This document shows, piece by piece, positions 27,304 to 38,000 of a DNA stretch of 64,000 nucleotides. The notes below the pieces were generated by a model. The model did no database searches, was not told the origin of the DNA, and worked only from the letters and a program-made list of their open reading frames with translations. How positions within the stretch are numbered: position 1 is the first letter of the stretch; each line of letters opens with the position of its first letter. The position numbers and the translations under genes are program-made. Where the stretch lies: positions 44,523 through 108,522 of the forward strand of contig CALFXE010000112.1 of NCBI GenBank assembly GCA_937927845.1. The letters are read 5' to 3'. The stretch comes from an uncultured Paludibacter sp. (GTDB lineage: Bacteria > Bacteroidota > Bacteroidia > Bacteroidales > Paludibacteraceae).

Positions 27304-28584
27304 TTAATCTGTTTCTGTTTGGAGGATTAAAGCATATGCACTCCACAGCATAGCAGCTAATCCATGCGTATCGCCAATCCATCTTCGACGATCTCTATAA
27401 TACTCATAACTGTATCCAACTCCCGTACCCTCGCATACTTCTGTAATATCAAAATTTCGATCGAGAAAGCTAACAAGGGCTAACCATCCTTTACGTGCCA
27501 CTGTACCATATTTCTCTTCTTCGAGCCAACCATTCTTTACTCCCGAAATCATAGCATAGGTGAACATCGCAGACCCTGAACTTTCAGCCCACATATCAGC
27601 AGTGTTCGGATGGTCAATAAGCTGTGACCACATGCCATCCGGCCTCTGGTACTTAGCTAATTCTTTCATCATCTTAATGTAAGCATTCATAATTTTTTGT
27701 TTGTGCTTATGATCAGCGGGCAATAATTTTAGAACTTCTACCATACCGGCAGCCATCCATCCATTGCCACGTGCCCAATAAAAGGGAGCATTGGGAGCAT
27801 GGTAGAACAATCCGTTATCTCTTTGTATCTCATCAAGATAAAGCACCATTTCATCAATTGTACGCTCTCTATATTTTTCATCACCTGTAGCATGATATGC
27901 CTGTGCCTGTAGAGCTGTAATCATAAACATATCATCAATCCAAAGTCGGGTTTGCCACGAATATCCCTTATCATACCAGTCTTTTTGAGTTTGAGTAGCA
28001 TTGGATGGCAATGTCCATTGGCCATCAGCATATTTCATCCCTAAATCATAATATTTGGATTCTTGCTTTCGTTGATATATTTGAAGCGGAACTGCTCCGA
28101 AAACATAATAATCCACAATATTACTTGCAGAAGGTCGTAAACTCGGTTGAAATTTTATGTCAGTCGTAAACAGTGGATCAAATTTTTTGACCACACCATT
28201 GTATAAATTATCATTCTTTGCTGCGTCGGCAAACCATAATGCTCCTAACCAAGCACAAACATCAGGATAAGTAACATGGTCGGGGGTATTTGTGGAATAG
28301 ATATTTCCCCAGAATGAATAATTAACTTTATTAGTCCTCTTTGTCGAATAATCAACTGTAATAAATCTATTTGTAAGTTTCTGACCTATTTCTATTGGAC
28401 TGTATCCTTTCGGAAAATCAACTAAGTTGTAGTTAGTTGTATCTTTATCTGTATCATTATTACCATTAGGATTACCATTGCCGTTACCAGATGGATCTCC
28501 TGAAAGTTCTTCTGCACAGCACGTGAACGTAACTGAACATAACATCAAAAAGACGGTCAGCATAAAAGATTTGCAATTTCTCAT
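27304..28584 (-). CDS. GH105 unsaturated uronyl hydrolase, lipoprotein form
   Basis: About 426 residues from the ATG at 28584; the frame opens at a TTG seven codons earlier. The N-terminus MRNCKSFML...VTFTCC looks like a lipoprotein signal, followed by a Gly/Asn/Asp-rich linker. The (alpha/alpha)6 domain has QTRLWIDDMFMITALQAQAY (the WxDDMFM Asp is the expected acid/base) and ARGNGWMAAGM, both hallmarks of GH88/GH105. These enzymes hydrate and release the 4,5-unsaturated uronic acid left at the non-reducing end after a polysaccharide lyase cut. It is the third of three GH105 genes in a row and the last of its operon. Similarity to the gene just upstream is high over the whole catalytic domain. 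Confidence 0.92.
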   Translation of the reverse strand: MRNCKSFMLTVFLMLCSVTFTCCAEELSGDPSGNGNGNPNGNNDTDKDTTNYNLVDFPKGYSPIEIGQKLTNRFITVDYSTKRTNKVNYSFWGNIYSTNTPDHVTYPDVCAWLGALWFADAAKNDNLYNGVVKKFDPLFTTDIKFQPSLRPSASNIVDYYVFGAVPLQIYQRKQESKYYDLGMKYADGQWTLPSNATQTQKDWYDKGYSWQTRLWIDDMFMITALQAQAYHATGDEKYRERTIDEMVLYLDEIQRDNGLFYHAPNAPFYWARGNGWMAAGMVEVLKLLPADHKHKQKIMNAYIKMMKELAKYQRPDGMWSQLIDHPNTADMWAESSGSAMFTYAMISGVKNGWLEEEKYGTVARKGWLALVSFLDRNFDITEVCEGTGVGYSYEYYRDRRRWIGDTHGLAAMLWSAYALILQTETD

Positions 28585-28611
28585 CTGTTTTTTTATTAAA
28601 GCCAATTTCTT

Positions 28612-29769
28612 TTACTTACCGCTACTCAATGCATAAGCACACCAAATAAGAGCCGCTTGTCCATGTAGGTCTCCAAGCAATTTCCGGCGATTTAGATAGT
28701 GTTGGTAATCATTTTTTGTTCCTGTACCTTCACATACGTTACGCAGATTATAATTCTCATCAAGATAAGTCAAAGAAGCCAGCCATGCTTTACGAGCAGC
28801 TTCCCCGTAGACTTTTTTATCAAGCCAGCCATTTTTTACACCTGTAACCATTGCATAAGTAAACATTGCCGTAGAAGAAGTTTCTTTCCAAGAATTAGGA
28901 TCGTCAATAAGCTGATGCCACATACCATCATAGCTTTGATAACGTAACAAAGTCTGCATCATTTTTTTATATGCTTCTTCAATTCTTCCTCTATTAGGAT
29001 TGTTTTTAGGCATCATTCTCAGCATTTCAGCCATACCTACAGCCATCCATCCATTACCACGTCCCCAAAAAAACGGAGCATCAGGTGCATGGTAAAACAA
29101 TCCATTTGGACGTTGTATACTATCTAAATACAGCACCATTTCATCAACTGCACGATCCATATATTTTTTGTCGCCTGTAACCAAATAAGCTTGTGCTTGA
29201 ACAGCTGTAATCATAAACATATCATCAATCCATAGACGGGTTTGCCATGAGTAGCCCAAGTCATGCCATCTTTTCTCGTCTCCTCTCGGATCGTCGGGAA
29301 GTATCCATTGTTTATCTGCATATTGTAACCCTAAATCAAGATATTTAGAATCTTTTTTGCGTTTATATATTTCTAACGGTACGGCACCAAAAACATACCA
29401 GTCAACCACATTGTGCGGTTTAGGACGGAATTCGGGCAACATATTCTTTTGCGTAGTAAACAAAGGCTCAAACCTATCTACCAATTGATTATATAAATTG
29501 TCGTTTTTGGTAGCAGTCGTAAACCACAATGATCCTAACCACGCACACACGTCGGGATAAGTAACAAAAGTCACTTTATGTTTTGAATTAATATCTCCCC
29601 AGTGCGAGTGTGGTGTTTGAAGATATCTTTCTACAAGTTTGATCCCTACTTCTTTAGGTTGTGATCCCTCAGGGAATTTCTTTAAATCGTAACTCTGAGA
29701 TTGTGCATTAAAAACAACCAAAGGTAAAAATAGAATTACTACAACTAAAAAATGAATTTTTCTTTTCAT
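28612..29769 (-). CDS. GH105 unsaturated uronyl hydrolase, periplasmic form
   Basis: 385 residues with a plain cleavable signal peptide (MKRKIHFL ... VVFNAQSQ) and no lipobox or sorting tail, so a periplasmic location is likely. WIDDMFMITAVQAQAY, FWGRGNGWMAVGM, DSIQRPNGLFYHAPDAPFFW and GSLWFTTATKNDNLY are all present; length is normal for the family. It should act on unsaturated galacturonyl- or glucuronyl-oligosaccharides after SusCD import. It is in the middle of a tandem trio, 59 nt after the modular GH105 and 27 nt before the lipoprotein GH105. Confidence 0.93.
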   Translation of the reverse strand: MKRKIHFLVVVILFLPLVVFNAQSQSYDLKKFPEGSQPKEVGIKLVERYLQTPHSHWGDINSKHKVTFVTYPDVCAWLGSLWFTTATKNDNLYNQLVDRFEPLFTTQKNMLPEFRPKPHNVVDWYVFGAVPLEIYKRKKDSKYLDLGLQYADKQWILPDDPRGDEKRWHDLGYSWQTRLWIDDMFMITAVQAQAYLVTGDKKYMDRAVDEMVLYLDSIQRPNGLFYHAPDAPFFWGRGNGWMAVGMAEMLRMMPKNNPNRGRIEEAYKKMMQTLLRYQSYDGMWHQLIDDPNSWKETSSTAMFTYAMVTGVKNGWLDKKVYGEAARKAWLASLTYLDENYNLRNVCEGTGTKNDYQHYLNRRKLLGDLHGQAALIWCAYALSSGK

Positions 29770-29828
29770 GAATAAAAAAATTTGATTATACTGAATTATT
29801 TAATATATTATTTTGCATATAGGTAAAA

Positions 29829-32303
29829 TTATCTAACAACTACTTTAAATGTCTCTGTATTGTTTTCTGTTTGTACTATATAAACACCATGTTTTAAGTC
29901 AACTGCTGTATTAACTGCATCTTTCACATCAACGATTTTTACTCCATTGATACTATAAACAGAATAAGTATCGACATTTTCAACAATTAATTTTCCATTA
30001 GCAACATGCCAAATTGCTTTTTTGGGTGATTTTTTAAAATCAATGCTACCTGTTTTATCTACATGGTAAGTAATTGTATATGTTTTCACTGTAGTTCCAT
30101 CAAGCGCTGTAACAGTTATAGTAGAAATACCATAACCGGAACTTACATCGACCATTCCCGTACCGGCTACAATAGCATCTTGTACGTTGGCGGTTGCATT
30201 GATAGTAACAACTCGAGTATCTTTAGATAAGGTGACGGTGTAATCTGTTTTTTCAGGTGAAAAGTCCAGGTTACCTGTACTCATGGAGATACAAAAAAGA
30301 TTTGCGTCTGAAGCATGCTCAGGAGTTATTTTTATTAGGCGGAAATAATCTGTTTTAAACCATCCCCATTGTTTAGCACCTATTGTACCATCTCCTTTTA
30401 CAGAGCCTGTACGAATTCCTATTTTCAACGGATCATTTTTGTCGATAGTAGTATAAACAATCATTTCAGATAAATCCTTATCAGCGAGTGGATTTGGATA
30501 TCCTGCAAAAGTTGCGATTTCTCCTTCAGTTTGGTTATTTACATAGTCAGTATCCTTTTTGAAATACTGTACATTTTGATTGGCAAACAAACGCTGGCTT
30601 GTTGGTAGTTTTGTTCCTGATAAAAGGCACTGTACTTTATAAGTTCCGGCTTCAAGGTTATCAATAGTTTGAGAGAACTCTAAAAATTCAGGGAATACAG
30701 CAGAACTTGAAATCCAAGCTCCATAGGTACCGTGATGATTTTCAAAATCCTTATTAATTCCTTGCGACGAACCTTCTAAAGCCTCTATATTGCATTCCCA
30801 TCCATAGAACTTTGTGTATCCCTGATTGGTAGCAGCATCTTTGGGTTTCCATGTTGTTGCAGTCATCGGCACGTCCTTAGCCATGTATTCAAAATCATTG
30901 TTTACAATCAGATTAGTACAATCTACATCATCTGCTGCATGGAAGTTTATATTATATATCTTAGTTGCTGAACCATCTGCAGAAACTACAGTGACAGCAG
31001 TACTTCCTGCACTTACATTAACAGTTTTAGAGAACGTAGCTTTATTTCTATATAAAGGTTCGGCAGATTGAGTTATATTGCTTATTCCAATCGGCAAGTA
31101 ACAGTTATATTCGGTTATTTCTGGATTAAAAGCAGGAATCAGAATTCCTTGATTATACGACAGAGACTTTAACCCTGCAAGTGAATTTTTTTCGGTTTCA
31201 TACAATGCAACAGTGCACCACATCAAAGCAGCTTGCCCATGTCGATCCCCTGTGACACGTCTCCTTGCTAAGTAGTATTCTTTAGTATAGCCCACATTTG
31301 TTCCTTCACACACGTCGCGCAACTGAAATGAATCAGTCAAATAACCAAGTAACGCGAGCCATGCTTTCCGTACAACGGGAGCATATTCTTTTTCATCTAA
31401 CCAACCATTTCTGACACCTGTAATCATGGCATATGTAAACATTGCAGAACCTGAAGTTTCTGTCCAAGAATCCGGCTCATTAATGAGTTGATTCCATAGC
31501 CCTTCTTCATTTTGATATGATTTCAGAGTCGACATCATATCACGATACCCTGCTAAAACTTTTGTTCTATTTGGGTTATTTTCAGGCAAATATGCTAATA
31601 AATCAGCCATACCTACAGCCATCCATCCATTGCCACGTCCCCAGAAAAATGGAGCTTGCGGAGAATGATAAAACAAACCGTTCGGGCGTTGCAAAGAGTC
31701 TAAGTAGGCAATCATTTCATGGGCTGCACGATTAATATATTTTTCGTCGTTTGAGGCAAGATAAGCTTGTGTTTGAATTGCAGTAATCATAAACATATCG
31801 TCGATCCAAAAACGTGTCTGCCATGATAATCCTTTATCGAGAAGATTCTGATATTTTACTCTATTTTCATTACTCGGATTAGCCGGCATTGTCCATTGTC
31901 GATCTGCAAAATGAATCCCTACATCGTAATAAGTTTGTTTTCCTGTCTGTAAATACAATTGCAATGGAACTATACCAAATACGGTGTTATCTACATGATT
32001 GGGTGTCTGCATAGCTCCTGAATTTTCTCCCAGCAGAGGGATAAAACGCTTTTCTAACAGATTGAGCATCTCATTATCTTTAGTTGCACCGGCAAATCTA
32101 AGTGAGCCAAACCATGAACAAGTTTCAGGATAATTAATAGGAGTAGTGCTTTCAGCAGCATTATTATATAGCTGAATGATTTTCGAAGCTATAAACTCAG
32201 GTTCACTACCGTTAGGGAAATTTTTAAACTCCTCCGGTATTCCTGCATATACTGACAGGCAAATTATCATCAAAACATGTAATAGTATTGTTTTTTTTAT
32301 CAT
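29829..32303 (-). CDS. Modular T9SS-exported GH105 with cadherin-like and carbohydrate-binding-like domains
   Basis: 824 residues from the ATG at 32303; the longer frame to 32369 starts with TTG and would precede the signal peptide MIKKTILLHVLMIICLSVYA. Order: GH105 domain (about 25-370, with FWIDDMFMITAIQTQAY and FWGRGNGWMAVGM), a cadherin-like beta-sandwich (about 375-455, LKSLSYNQGILIPAFNPEITEY), a beta-sandwich of about 195 residues that is nearly the same as the stand-alone protein encoded at 32428-33336 (about 460-655), a second cadherin-like segment (about 660-745) and a type A sorting domain (about 755-824, ending FKVVVR). Surface removal of unsaturated uronic acids is inferred. Such modularity is unusual for GH105, which is normally a single domain. 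Confidence 0.88.
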   Translation of the reverse strand: MIKKTILLHVLMIICLSVYAGIPEEFKNFPNGSEPEFIASKIIQLYNNAAESTTPINYPETCSWFGSLRFAGATKDNEMLNLLEKRFIPLLGENSGAMQTPNHVDNTVFGIVPLQLYLQTGKQTYYDVGIHFADRQWTMPANPSNENRVKYQNLLDKGLSWQTRFWIDDMFMITAIQTQAYLASNDEKYINRAAHEMIAYLDSLQRPNGLFYHSPQAPFFWGRGNGWMAVGMADLLAYLPENNPNRTKVLAGYRDMMSTLKSYQNEEGLWNQLINEPDSWTETSGSAMFTYAMITGVRNGWLDEKEYAPVVRKAWLALLGYLTDSFQLRDVCEGTNVGYTKEYYLARRRVTGDRHGQAALMWCTVALYETEKNSLAGLKSLSYNQGILIPAFNPEITEYNCYLPIGISNITQSAEPLYRNKATFSKTVNVSAGSTAVTVVSADGSATKIYNINFHAADDVDCTNLIVNNDFEYMAKDVPMTATTWKPKDAATNQGYTKFYGWECNIEALEGSSQGINKDFENHHGTYGAWISSSAVFPEFLEFSQTIDNLEAGTYKVQCLLSGTKLPTSQRLFANQNVQYFKKDTDYVNNQTEGEIATFAGYPNPLADKDLSEMIVYTTIDKNDPLKIGIRTGSVKGDGTIGAKQWGWFKTDYFRLIKITPEHASDANLFCISMSTGNLDFSPEKTDYTVTLSKDTRVVTINATANVQDAIVAGTGMVDVSSGYGISTITVTALDGTTVKTYTITYHVDKTGSIDFKKSPKKAIWHVANGKLIVENVDTYSVYSINGVKIVDVKDAVNTAVDLKHGVYIVQTENNTETFKVVVR

Positions 32304-32427
32304 GGTTAGAAATACTTTATCGAATAAATTGTAGAAATAAACTTGTTTATGAAAAATTTTGCAGTCCAACAGTTTAGAAGTACTGTTGGACTGTTTATAT
32401 AATTATGGATGTCCCAGCCTCGTTATC

Positions 32428-33336
32428 TTAATTCACAACAACTTTGAATGCACTTGAATTCAGTGTCCGTACGATATAAATACCTTTCATCAAATCAACT
32501 GACATCTCAGCATTATCGACTTCTGCTACTTTTACACCGTTGATATTATACACTACATAAGCTCCCAGCCCATGTACAGTTAATGTGCCGTTGTTCACGT
32601 GGTAGTTGAATTTCTGTTCCGGATTACTAATGCCTGCCGGTATATTATCTACCTTCGTTAATCGGAAATAATCCACTTTAAACCAACCCCAAGCAGGATT
32701 AGCACTCGGAGCAATGGTGCCATCCCCTTTTGTTCCACCGGTACGAATTCCAATTTTCAAGGGCTCTCCGGCTTCAATAGTAGTGTAAACTACCATTTCG
32801 CTTAGAGTTTTGTCAGCCGGCGTGTCTTCGTAACCGGCAAAAGTTGCAATCTCACCTTCTGTTTGATTATATTCGTAATCTGTTTCACTTTTGAAATACT
32901 GCACATTTTGGTTAGCAAACAAGCGCTGACTGGTTGGCCTTTTTGTTCCAGACAAAAGGCACTGAACTTTGTAATTTCCAGCTTCAAGACCGGTGATGAT
33001 TTGAGAAAACTCCCAAAGGTCTGGAAACACACCATTATTTCCAATCCAACATCCATACGTTCCATGCTGGTTTTCAACATCCTTATTGAACCCCTGTGAG
33101 TCACCACCTAAAACGCTCAAATCACACTCCCAACCATAGAATGTAGTATATCCATGATTGTCATTTGCAGATTTTGGTTTCCAAGTATTCCATGTATGAG
33201 GTACATCCTCTGCAACATATTCAAAATCGTTGTTCACAATCAAATGCGTAAGATCAACATCTTCCGCAAACATTCTAAATCCTGTTAAACAGGAAACAGT
33301 AAGTAATGATAATAAAAGTAAGTTTCTTTTTCTCAT
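32428..33336 (-). CDS. Secreted stand-alone carbohydrate-binding-like module with T9SS tail
   Basis: 302 residues from the ATG at 33336; a GTG at 33405 opens the frame but leaves the signal peptide internal. After the signal (MRKRNLLLLSLLTVSCLTGFRMFA) comes a module of about 200 residues starting DLTHLIVNNDFEYVAEDVP. It contains GYTTFYGWECDLSVLGGDSQGF, LEAGNYKVQCLLSGTKRPTSQR, YNQTEGEIATFAGY and KVDYFRLTKV. This is the galactose-binding-like pattern of PUL proteins that bind or structure glycan, and it is a close relative of the module within the adjacent GH105. The last about 65 residues are a type A sorting domain (GIYIVRT ... FKVVVN). No catalytic motif is seen. Function as a surface binding protein is inferred. 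Confidence 0.8.
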   Translation of the reverse strand: MRKRNLLLLSLLTVSCLTGFRMFAEDVDLTHLIVNNDFEYVAEDVPHTWNTWKPKSANDNHGYTTFYGWECDLSVLGGDSQGFNKDVENQHGTYGCWIGNNGVFPDLWEFSQIITGLEAGNYKVQCLLSGTKRPTSQRLFANQNVQYFKSETDYEYNQTEGEIATFAGYEDTPADKTLSEMVVYTTIEAGEPLKIGIRTGGTKGDGTIAPSANPAWGWFKVDYFRLTKVDNIPAGISNPEQKFNYHVNNGTLTVHGLGAYVVYNINGVKVAEVDNAEMSVDLMKGIYIVRTLNSSAFKVVVN

Positions 33337-33391
33337 GATGATAAAAATTAAAGTGTTTATAAATAAAATAGCATAAAATAATCTTCTCAAT

Positions 33392-34759
33392 TTAGCGACT
33401 TTCACCTGAAGGTAGCACCAAAGCTTCGCCCCAACTCACCGGTTTTCCAAAATAAGGCGTTCCATCTTCAGCCCAAGAAAACTTTTGTATAAATGTGTAA
33501 CGATTTGACCAACCACTTTCATTGAATGCTTTAACGTGATATACAATCCAGTCTTCCGTTTCGTCAGGCGATTTAGTAAAGCTACAATGTCCTACACCGT
33601 TAACACCATTAGTTGGATTCACTGTATCGTCATTACGTGAAAAAACCTCATTTGGTAATTTTTTCCAGTTCGATGCAACGAGCGGATTGGATAGGGTGTC
33701 GCTAAGTTCCAAACAACCTAATCTATACTGCTTTGTCCAAGAACCGTTAGCTGAATACACTACGAAGAATTTACCCTTTTCCTTATTTTTCAGAAAAGCA
33801 GGACCTTCGTTTACCTTCCCCGAATGAAGTTCCCAAGATTTATCAGGCTTCGATATAGCTACTCTCGACGACGATATGGTATACGGATTCTCCATTTTCG
33901 CGATATATAGCCATTGGTCTCCACTTCCTACAGGATTTCCCGACCATATTGCGTACAACTGTCCATTTAATTTAAATACACCCATATCGATAGCATAATT
34001 CGTATTTTCAGTTGTAGCCACTATACCTTCCTTGTAATTATCACCGGTATAAAGCATACCTAAATCTTCCCATGCACCTTGTGGATCATTGGTTTTTGCT
34101 CTTAACACGCCGGTTCTCTGATATGTATATGACCCACCTGTTTCACTTGTAGGACGTCCGGCAGCATAATAAATATACCAACGTCCGTCTACATAATGTA
34201 ATTCGGGTGCCCATACATTGGTAGGATTCCATACTTTATTACCGGCTTTATCTGTAGGAGCACTCCAAACAGCACTCGTAGTTGGAAAACTCGTCAATTT
34301 ATCCGATTTGGCTATATTAATACCGTTACCCTGAGCTTTACAGAAATAATAATAATCACCATGTTTTATAATCCATGGGTCAGGGATACCTGCGATAGGA
34401 TTAGTAAATGTAAGTTCTGTCTGGGTAATTTTAAGTTCAACCGGATTTATGCCTTTTGTAACAAACTTCACTATACCTGATCGTTTATCCGTAGTATTTT
34501 CATCATAACTGATTTTCACAGTCATATTTCCGTTACCTTGTGTTTTGTCTGATGTGAGCCAAGTTTCCTGTGGCTGGACAGTCCAAGATACATTGGACAC
34601 AACATGGATATTGATACTTCCTGAGGAATTAGTTACTGTTCTGTCGGATGTATTTATCCTCAAACTCGGATTTTTATTATCAAGCTCTTTTTTATCATCT
34701 TCACAAGATCCCAAGATCAAAACTAATAAGAAAATCAAAATAGAAGATATTTTCTTCAT
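33392..34759 (-). CDS. BACON-GH43 lipoprotein glycosidase
   Basis: 455 residues. Lipobox LILGSC (Cys19). A BACON domain (about 34-115: SNVSWTVQPQETWLTSDKTQGNG) precedes a GH43 propeller (about 118-450). The catalytic residues stand out: Asp127 in IPDPWII, Asp258 in YAIDMGVF and Glu318 in VNEGPAFL, with NVWAPELHYVDGRWYIYYAAG in between. BACON domains in PUL proteins serve as spacers or mucin/glycan contacts. This GH43 type is usually an arabinosidase, arabinanase or galactosidase; the subfamily is not decided. It is the first gene of the operon going left from the regulator, with a regulator-type promoter 143 nt upstream. Confidence 0.9.
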   Translation of the reverse strand: MKKISSILIFLLVLILGSCEDDKKELDNKNPSLRINTSDRTVTNSSGSINIHVVSNVSWTVQPQETWLTSDKTQGNGNMTVKISYDENTTDKRSGIVKFVTKGINPVELKITQTELTFTNPIAGIPDPWIIKHGDYYYFCKAQGNGINIAKSDKLTSFPTTSAVWSAPTDKAGNKVWNPTNVWAPELHYVDGRWYIYYAAGRPTSETGGSYTYQRTGVLRAKTNDPQGAWEDLGMLYTGDNYKEGIVATTENTNYAIDMGVFKLNGQLYAIWSGNPVGSGDQWLYIAKMENPYTISSSRVAISKPDKSWELHSGKVNEGPAFLKNKEKGKFFVVYSANGSWTKQYRLGCLELSDTLSNPLVASNWKKLPNEVFSRNDDTVNPTNGVNGVGHCSFTKSPDETEDWIVYHVKAFNESGWSNRYTFIQKFSWAEDGTPYFGKPVSWGEALVLPSGESR

Positions 34760-34901
34760 TTCAGAGAATCATTTAAAATTATTATTATTTGTTTGCTTCA
34801 TGCAATATTTTTTATTCAAAGTTCAACAGTTTAGATAACTTCTGCGGAAACTATATCACGTGTTTCATAAATAAAAAACATTACAATTTCTAATTCACAT
34901 G

Positions 34902-34990
34902 CAAATATAAACCAAGTATAAAAACAAAACATTCTCATTCTCGCCAAACTTGCCCTCTTAAATGCAGTTTCTTTAAGGACAATTTTGGCA
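34902..34990 (-). promoter_or_regulatory. Proposed HTCS-controlled promoter of the GH43-GH105 operon
   Basis: The 326-nt gap 34760-35085 separates this operon from the divergent regulator gene. On the minus strand it holds TGCCAAAA (34990-34983), TCCTTA 11 nt after its first T, then the 12-mer GGCGAGAATGAG (34945-34934) and the -7 box TATATTTG (34909-34902). The 12-mer starts exactly 36 nt before the -7 box, as at 27106 and 39216. No -33 TTG is in place. The leader would be about 140 nt. No clear promoter for the regulator itself is seen on the + strand. Confidence 0.7.
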
Positions 34991-35085
34991 ACAATAAATA
35001 CACTTTTTTATATGAGAAATTATGTATATAAGATAATATTAGCTTTCTTTGTATAAGTTAATTGCAATTTCCAGTTACTACATTC

Positions 35086-38000
35086 ATGAGAAACATTCTA
35101 AAAATATTAATTCTTGTAAGCTCAATTATTCATCTAAATGCTTATAACATCCGCAATGTCAATAGCAGAAATGGACTGTCTAATAGTGCTGTTATCTATT
35201 TACTACAAGATAATGAGCGGTATTTATGGATAGGCACCTACGATGGTTTGAATAAATATAATGGTACGGACGTAGAGGTTTACAAGCCAAGCATTAATAA
35301 CAAACACAGCATATCCGGTAATGTAATCAGAAAAATTGTAGAATCAAAAAATGATTACTTGTGGATATTAACAAAAGCAGGATTAGATAAATACTCAAAG
35401 AAAAACGACAGAGTGGAAGCCTGTTTCTCAGAATTTAGAGAAGATAGTTTTATGGCGGTCGACAGCAAAGGTAATATTTTTGTTATGACATTAGCGGGAG
35501 AGATATACTGGTATGATTTTGTAGAAGACAAATTTAATAAAGCTGACATTCCTAATCCCGAACTATACAAAAATAGTGGAACGTTTATAATCGACTCAAA
35601 CGATAAAATTTGGATTGCAAATAATGGAGTAATTAAACAGTTTGCAATAAGCTATTCTGACAATTCCAAACCCTTATTAATTCCACTTGATAATTTTAAG
35701 CATCACGAATATATCATTTATGTTTTTTACGATAAAGGAAATTTAATTTTTATCGATAGAAAGAGAGATTTATATGTTGTAAGTCCTCATGGAATGGAAC
35801 ATGTAAAAAACATTGCTCCTGTGATCTCTGAATATGGAGATATTGCTTCTATCATATTCGATGGTCAGGATATACTTATTGCATTTAGAGTAAGTGGATT
35901 GGTTAGTCTAAATCACAAAAAAGAATATAGAGTTGAAAAACTACCCTTAAATATCGGCGTTTTTGCATTATTAAAAGATGACACGCAAGACATAATATGG
36001 GTTGGTACGGACGGGCAGGGTGTGTATGCTTTTATAAAGGAAGAATACGTTTTTGAGGGAATCAATTTAAACATGCTGCCTATCAAAAAACAAAGGCCAA
36101 TACGTGCATTTTACACTGATAGTCATAATGACTTGTGGCTTGGCACAAAAGGTAATGGAATAATCAAAATAAAAGATTATGACAATACTTTAAACAATCG
36201 AGCTGACATTGAACATTTAACAACGGAAAACTATTTAAGCGATGATGCTGTTTTTGCTTTTGAGATGAGTCATCATAACAATGTCCTTTGGATAGGTTCA
36301 AATGGGCCTTATCTTGATTATTATTCATACGACGATAAAAAAGTTCATCGTCTTAAAAACAACAATCCCATAAGTTTCTTCGGTGTACACAGCTTATTGG
36401 AAACATCCGACTCCACTCTCTGGGTAGCCTCATTACATTATTTATTAAAAGTAAATATTCAAAAACGGAAAAATGAATTAGAAGTCAAAGATATTAAAAG
36501 ATATGAATTTGACAGGGATAATAGAGGTCAACGTTTTAATCAGATTTTTTCAATTAAACAAGAAAACGATTCAATCATATGGCTTGGAATGCGGGGAAGC
36601 GGTGCCATCCGATTTAATTATATTACAGGCAATTACAACCTTATTTCATTTGAAGAGAAAGGTATTGCCCCAATGAATGATGTATTAAGTATTTGTATCT
36701 CAAAAAACGGAAACAAATGGTTCGGATCCAGCTATGGCATAACTAAGGTCAAAGAACTTCCGAATGGTGAATTTGATTATCAGAACTTTAACGAGAGTGA
36801 TGGATTACCTAACAATACAATTCATGGGATACTTGAAAATCATGAAGGAAAGCTATGGCTAAGTACTAATGCAGGAGTTGTGTTGTTTGATCCGGAAGAA
36901 AACACATTTAGAAGTTTTGATGAAAAGACCGGTCTGAAGGTTATAGAGTTCAGCGACAATGCTTACTATAAAGATGAGCAGAAATCAACTTGCTTTTTTG
37001 GTGGAATTGATGGAGTTGTATGGATTAGACAAGAGGATAAAATAAACAAAAGATTTGTACCTCCTGTATATTTTACACGTCTTCGAATTTTTAATGAGGA
37101 GTTTAATATTAATGATTTTCTTGTTGGAAAAGGAGAAAACAAATATTTGCAACTCAAATACAAACAGGATTTTTTTACTGTTTCGTTTATAGCAAACGAC
37201 TTTATTAATGGAATGCATGGAAAGTTTTCATATCAATTGGGTAATTTTAGTGAAACTTGGATGAATGCAAATAATAGAGAAGCACAATTTACCAATATTC
37301 CTCCTGGAAAATATGTGTTGAGAGTAAAATATAATGGTGCAAATACTGCTGAGAGTCAAATGGCAAGCTTAAATATCACAATACTACCACCTTGGTATCT
37401 AAGTATATATGCAAAAGTAGTATATGGTATGTCTATAATCTGTTTGCTACTGCTATTATATAATTACATAAGAAGAAAGTACGAACGAAAGAAAAAGAAA
37501 ATAGAGCAGTATTTAGATCAGAAGTATAAAGAAGAAGCATATGAGAACAAACTCCGTTTTTTCACAAACATAACACATGAATTTTGCACACCTTTAACTT
37601 TGATATATACACCAAGTGAGCGTATACTTAACTATAGAGGTAGTGATTCTTTCATTAGAAAGTACGCAGCTACTATTAAATCGAATGCTGAAAAATTAAA
37701 TAATTTAGTGCAAGAAATAATTGATTTCCACCGTATAGAAACAGGGAATAAAGTCTGTAAAATTGAGAGTTGTAATATAAACAATATATGCTATGAAATA
37801 GTAGAATCATTTAGGGACTTAGTCGAAGAAAATCATATAAATTTCAGTCTCAACATAGCTTCTACTATAATATGGAACTTAGATCAAAACTGCATATCAA
37901 AAATATTAAATAATTTAATCTCCAATGCATTAAAATATACGCATAAGTATGGATCCATAAGTGTTACGGTTTATACTGAAAAGGATGAGTTAGTTTTGAA

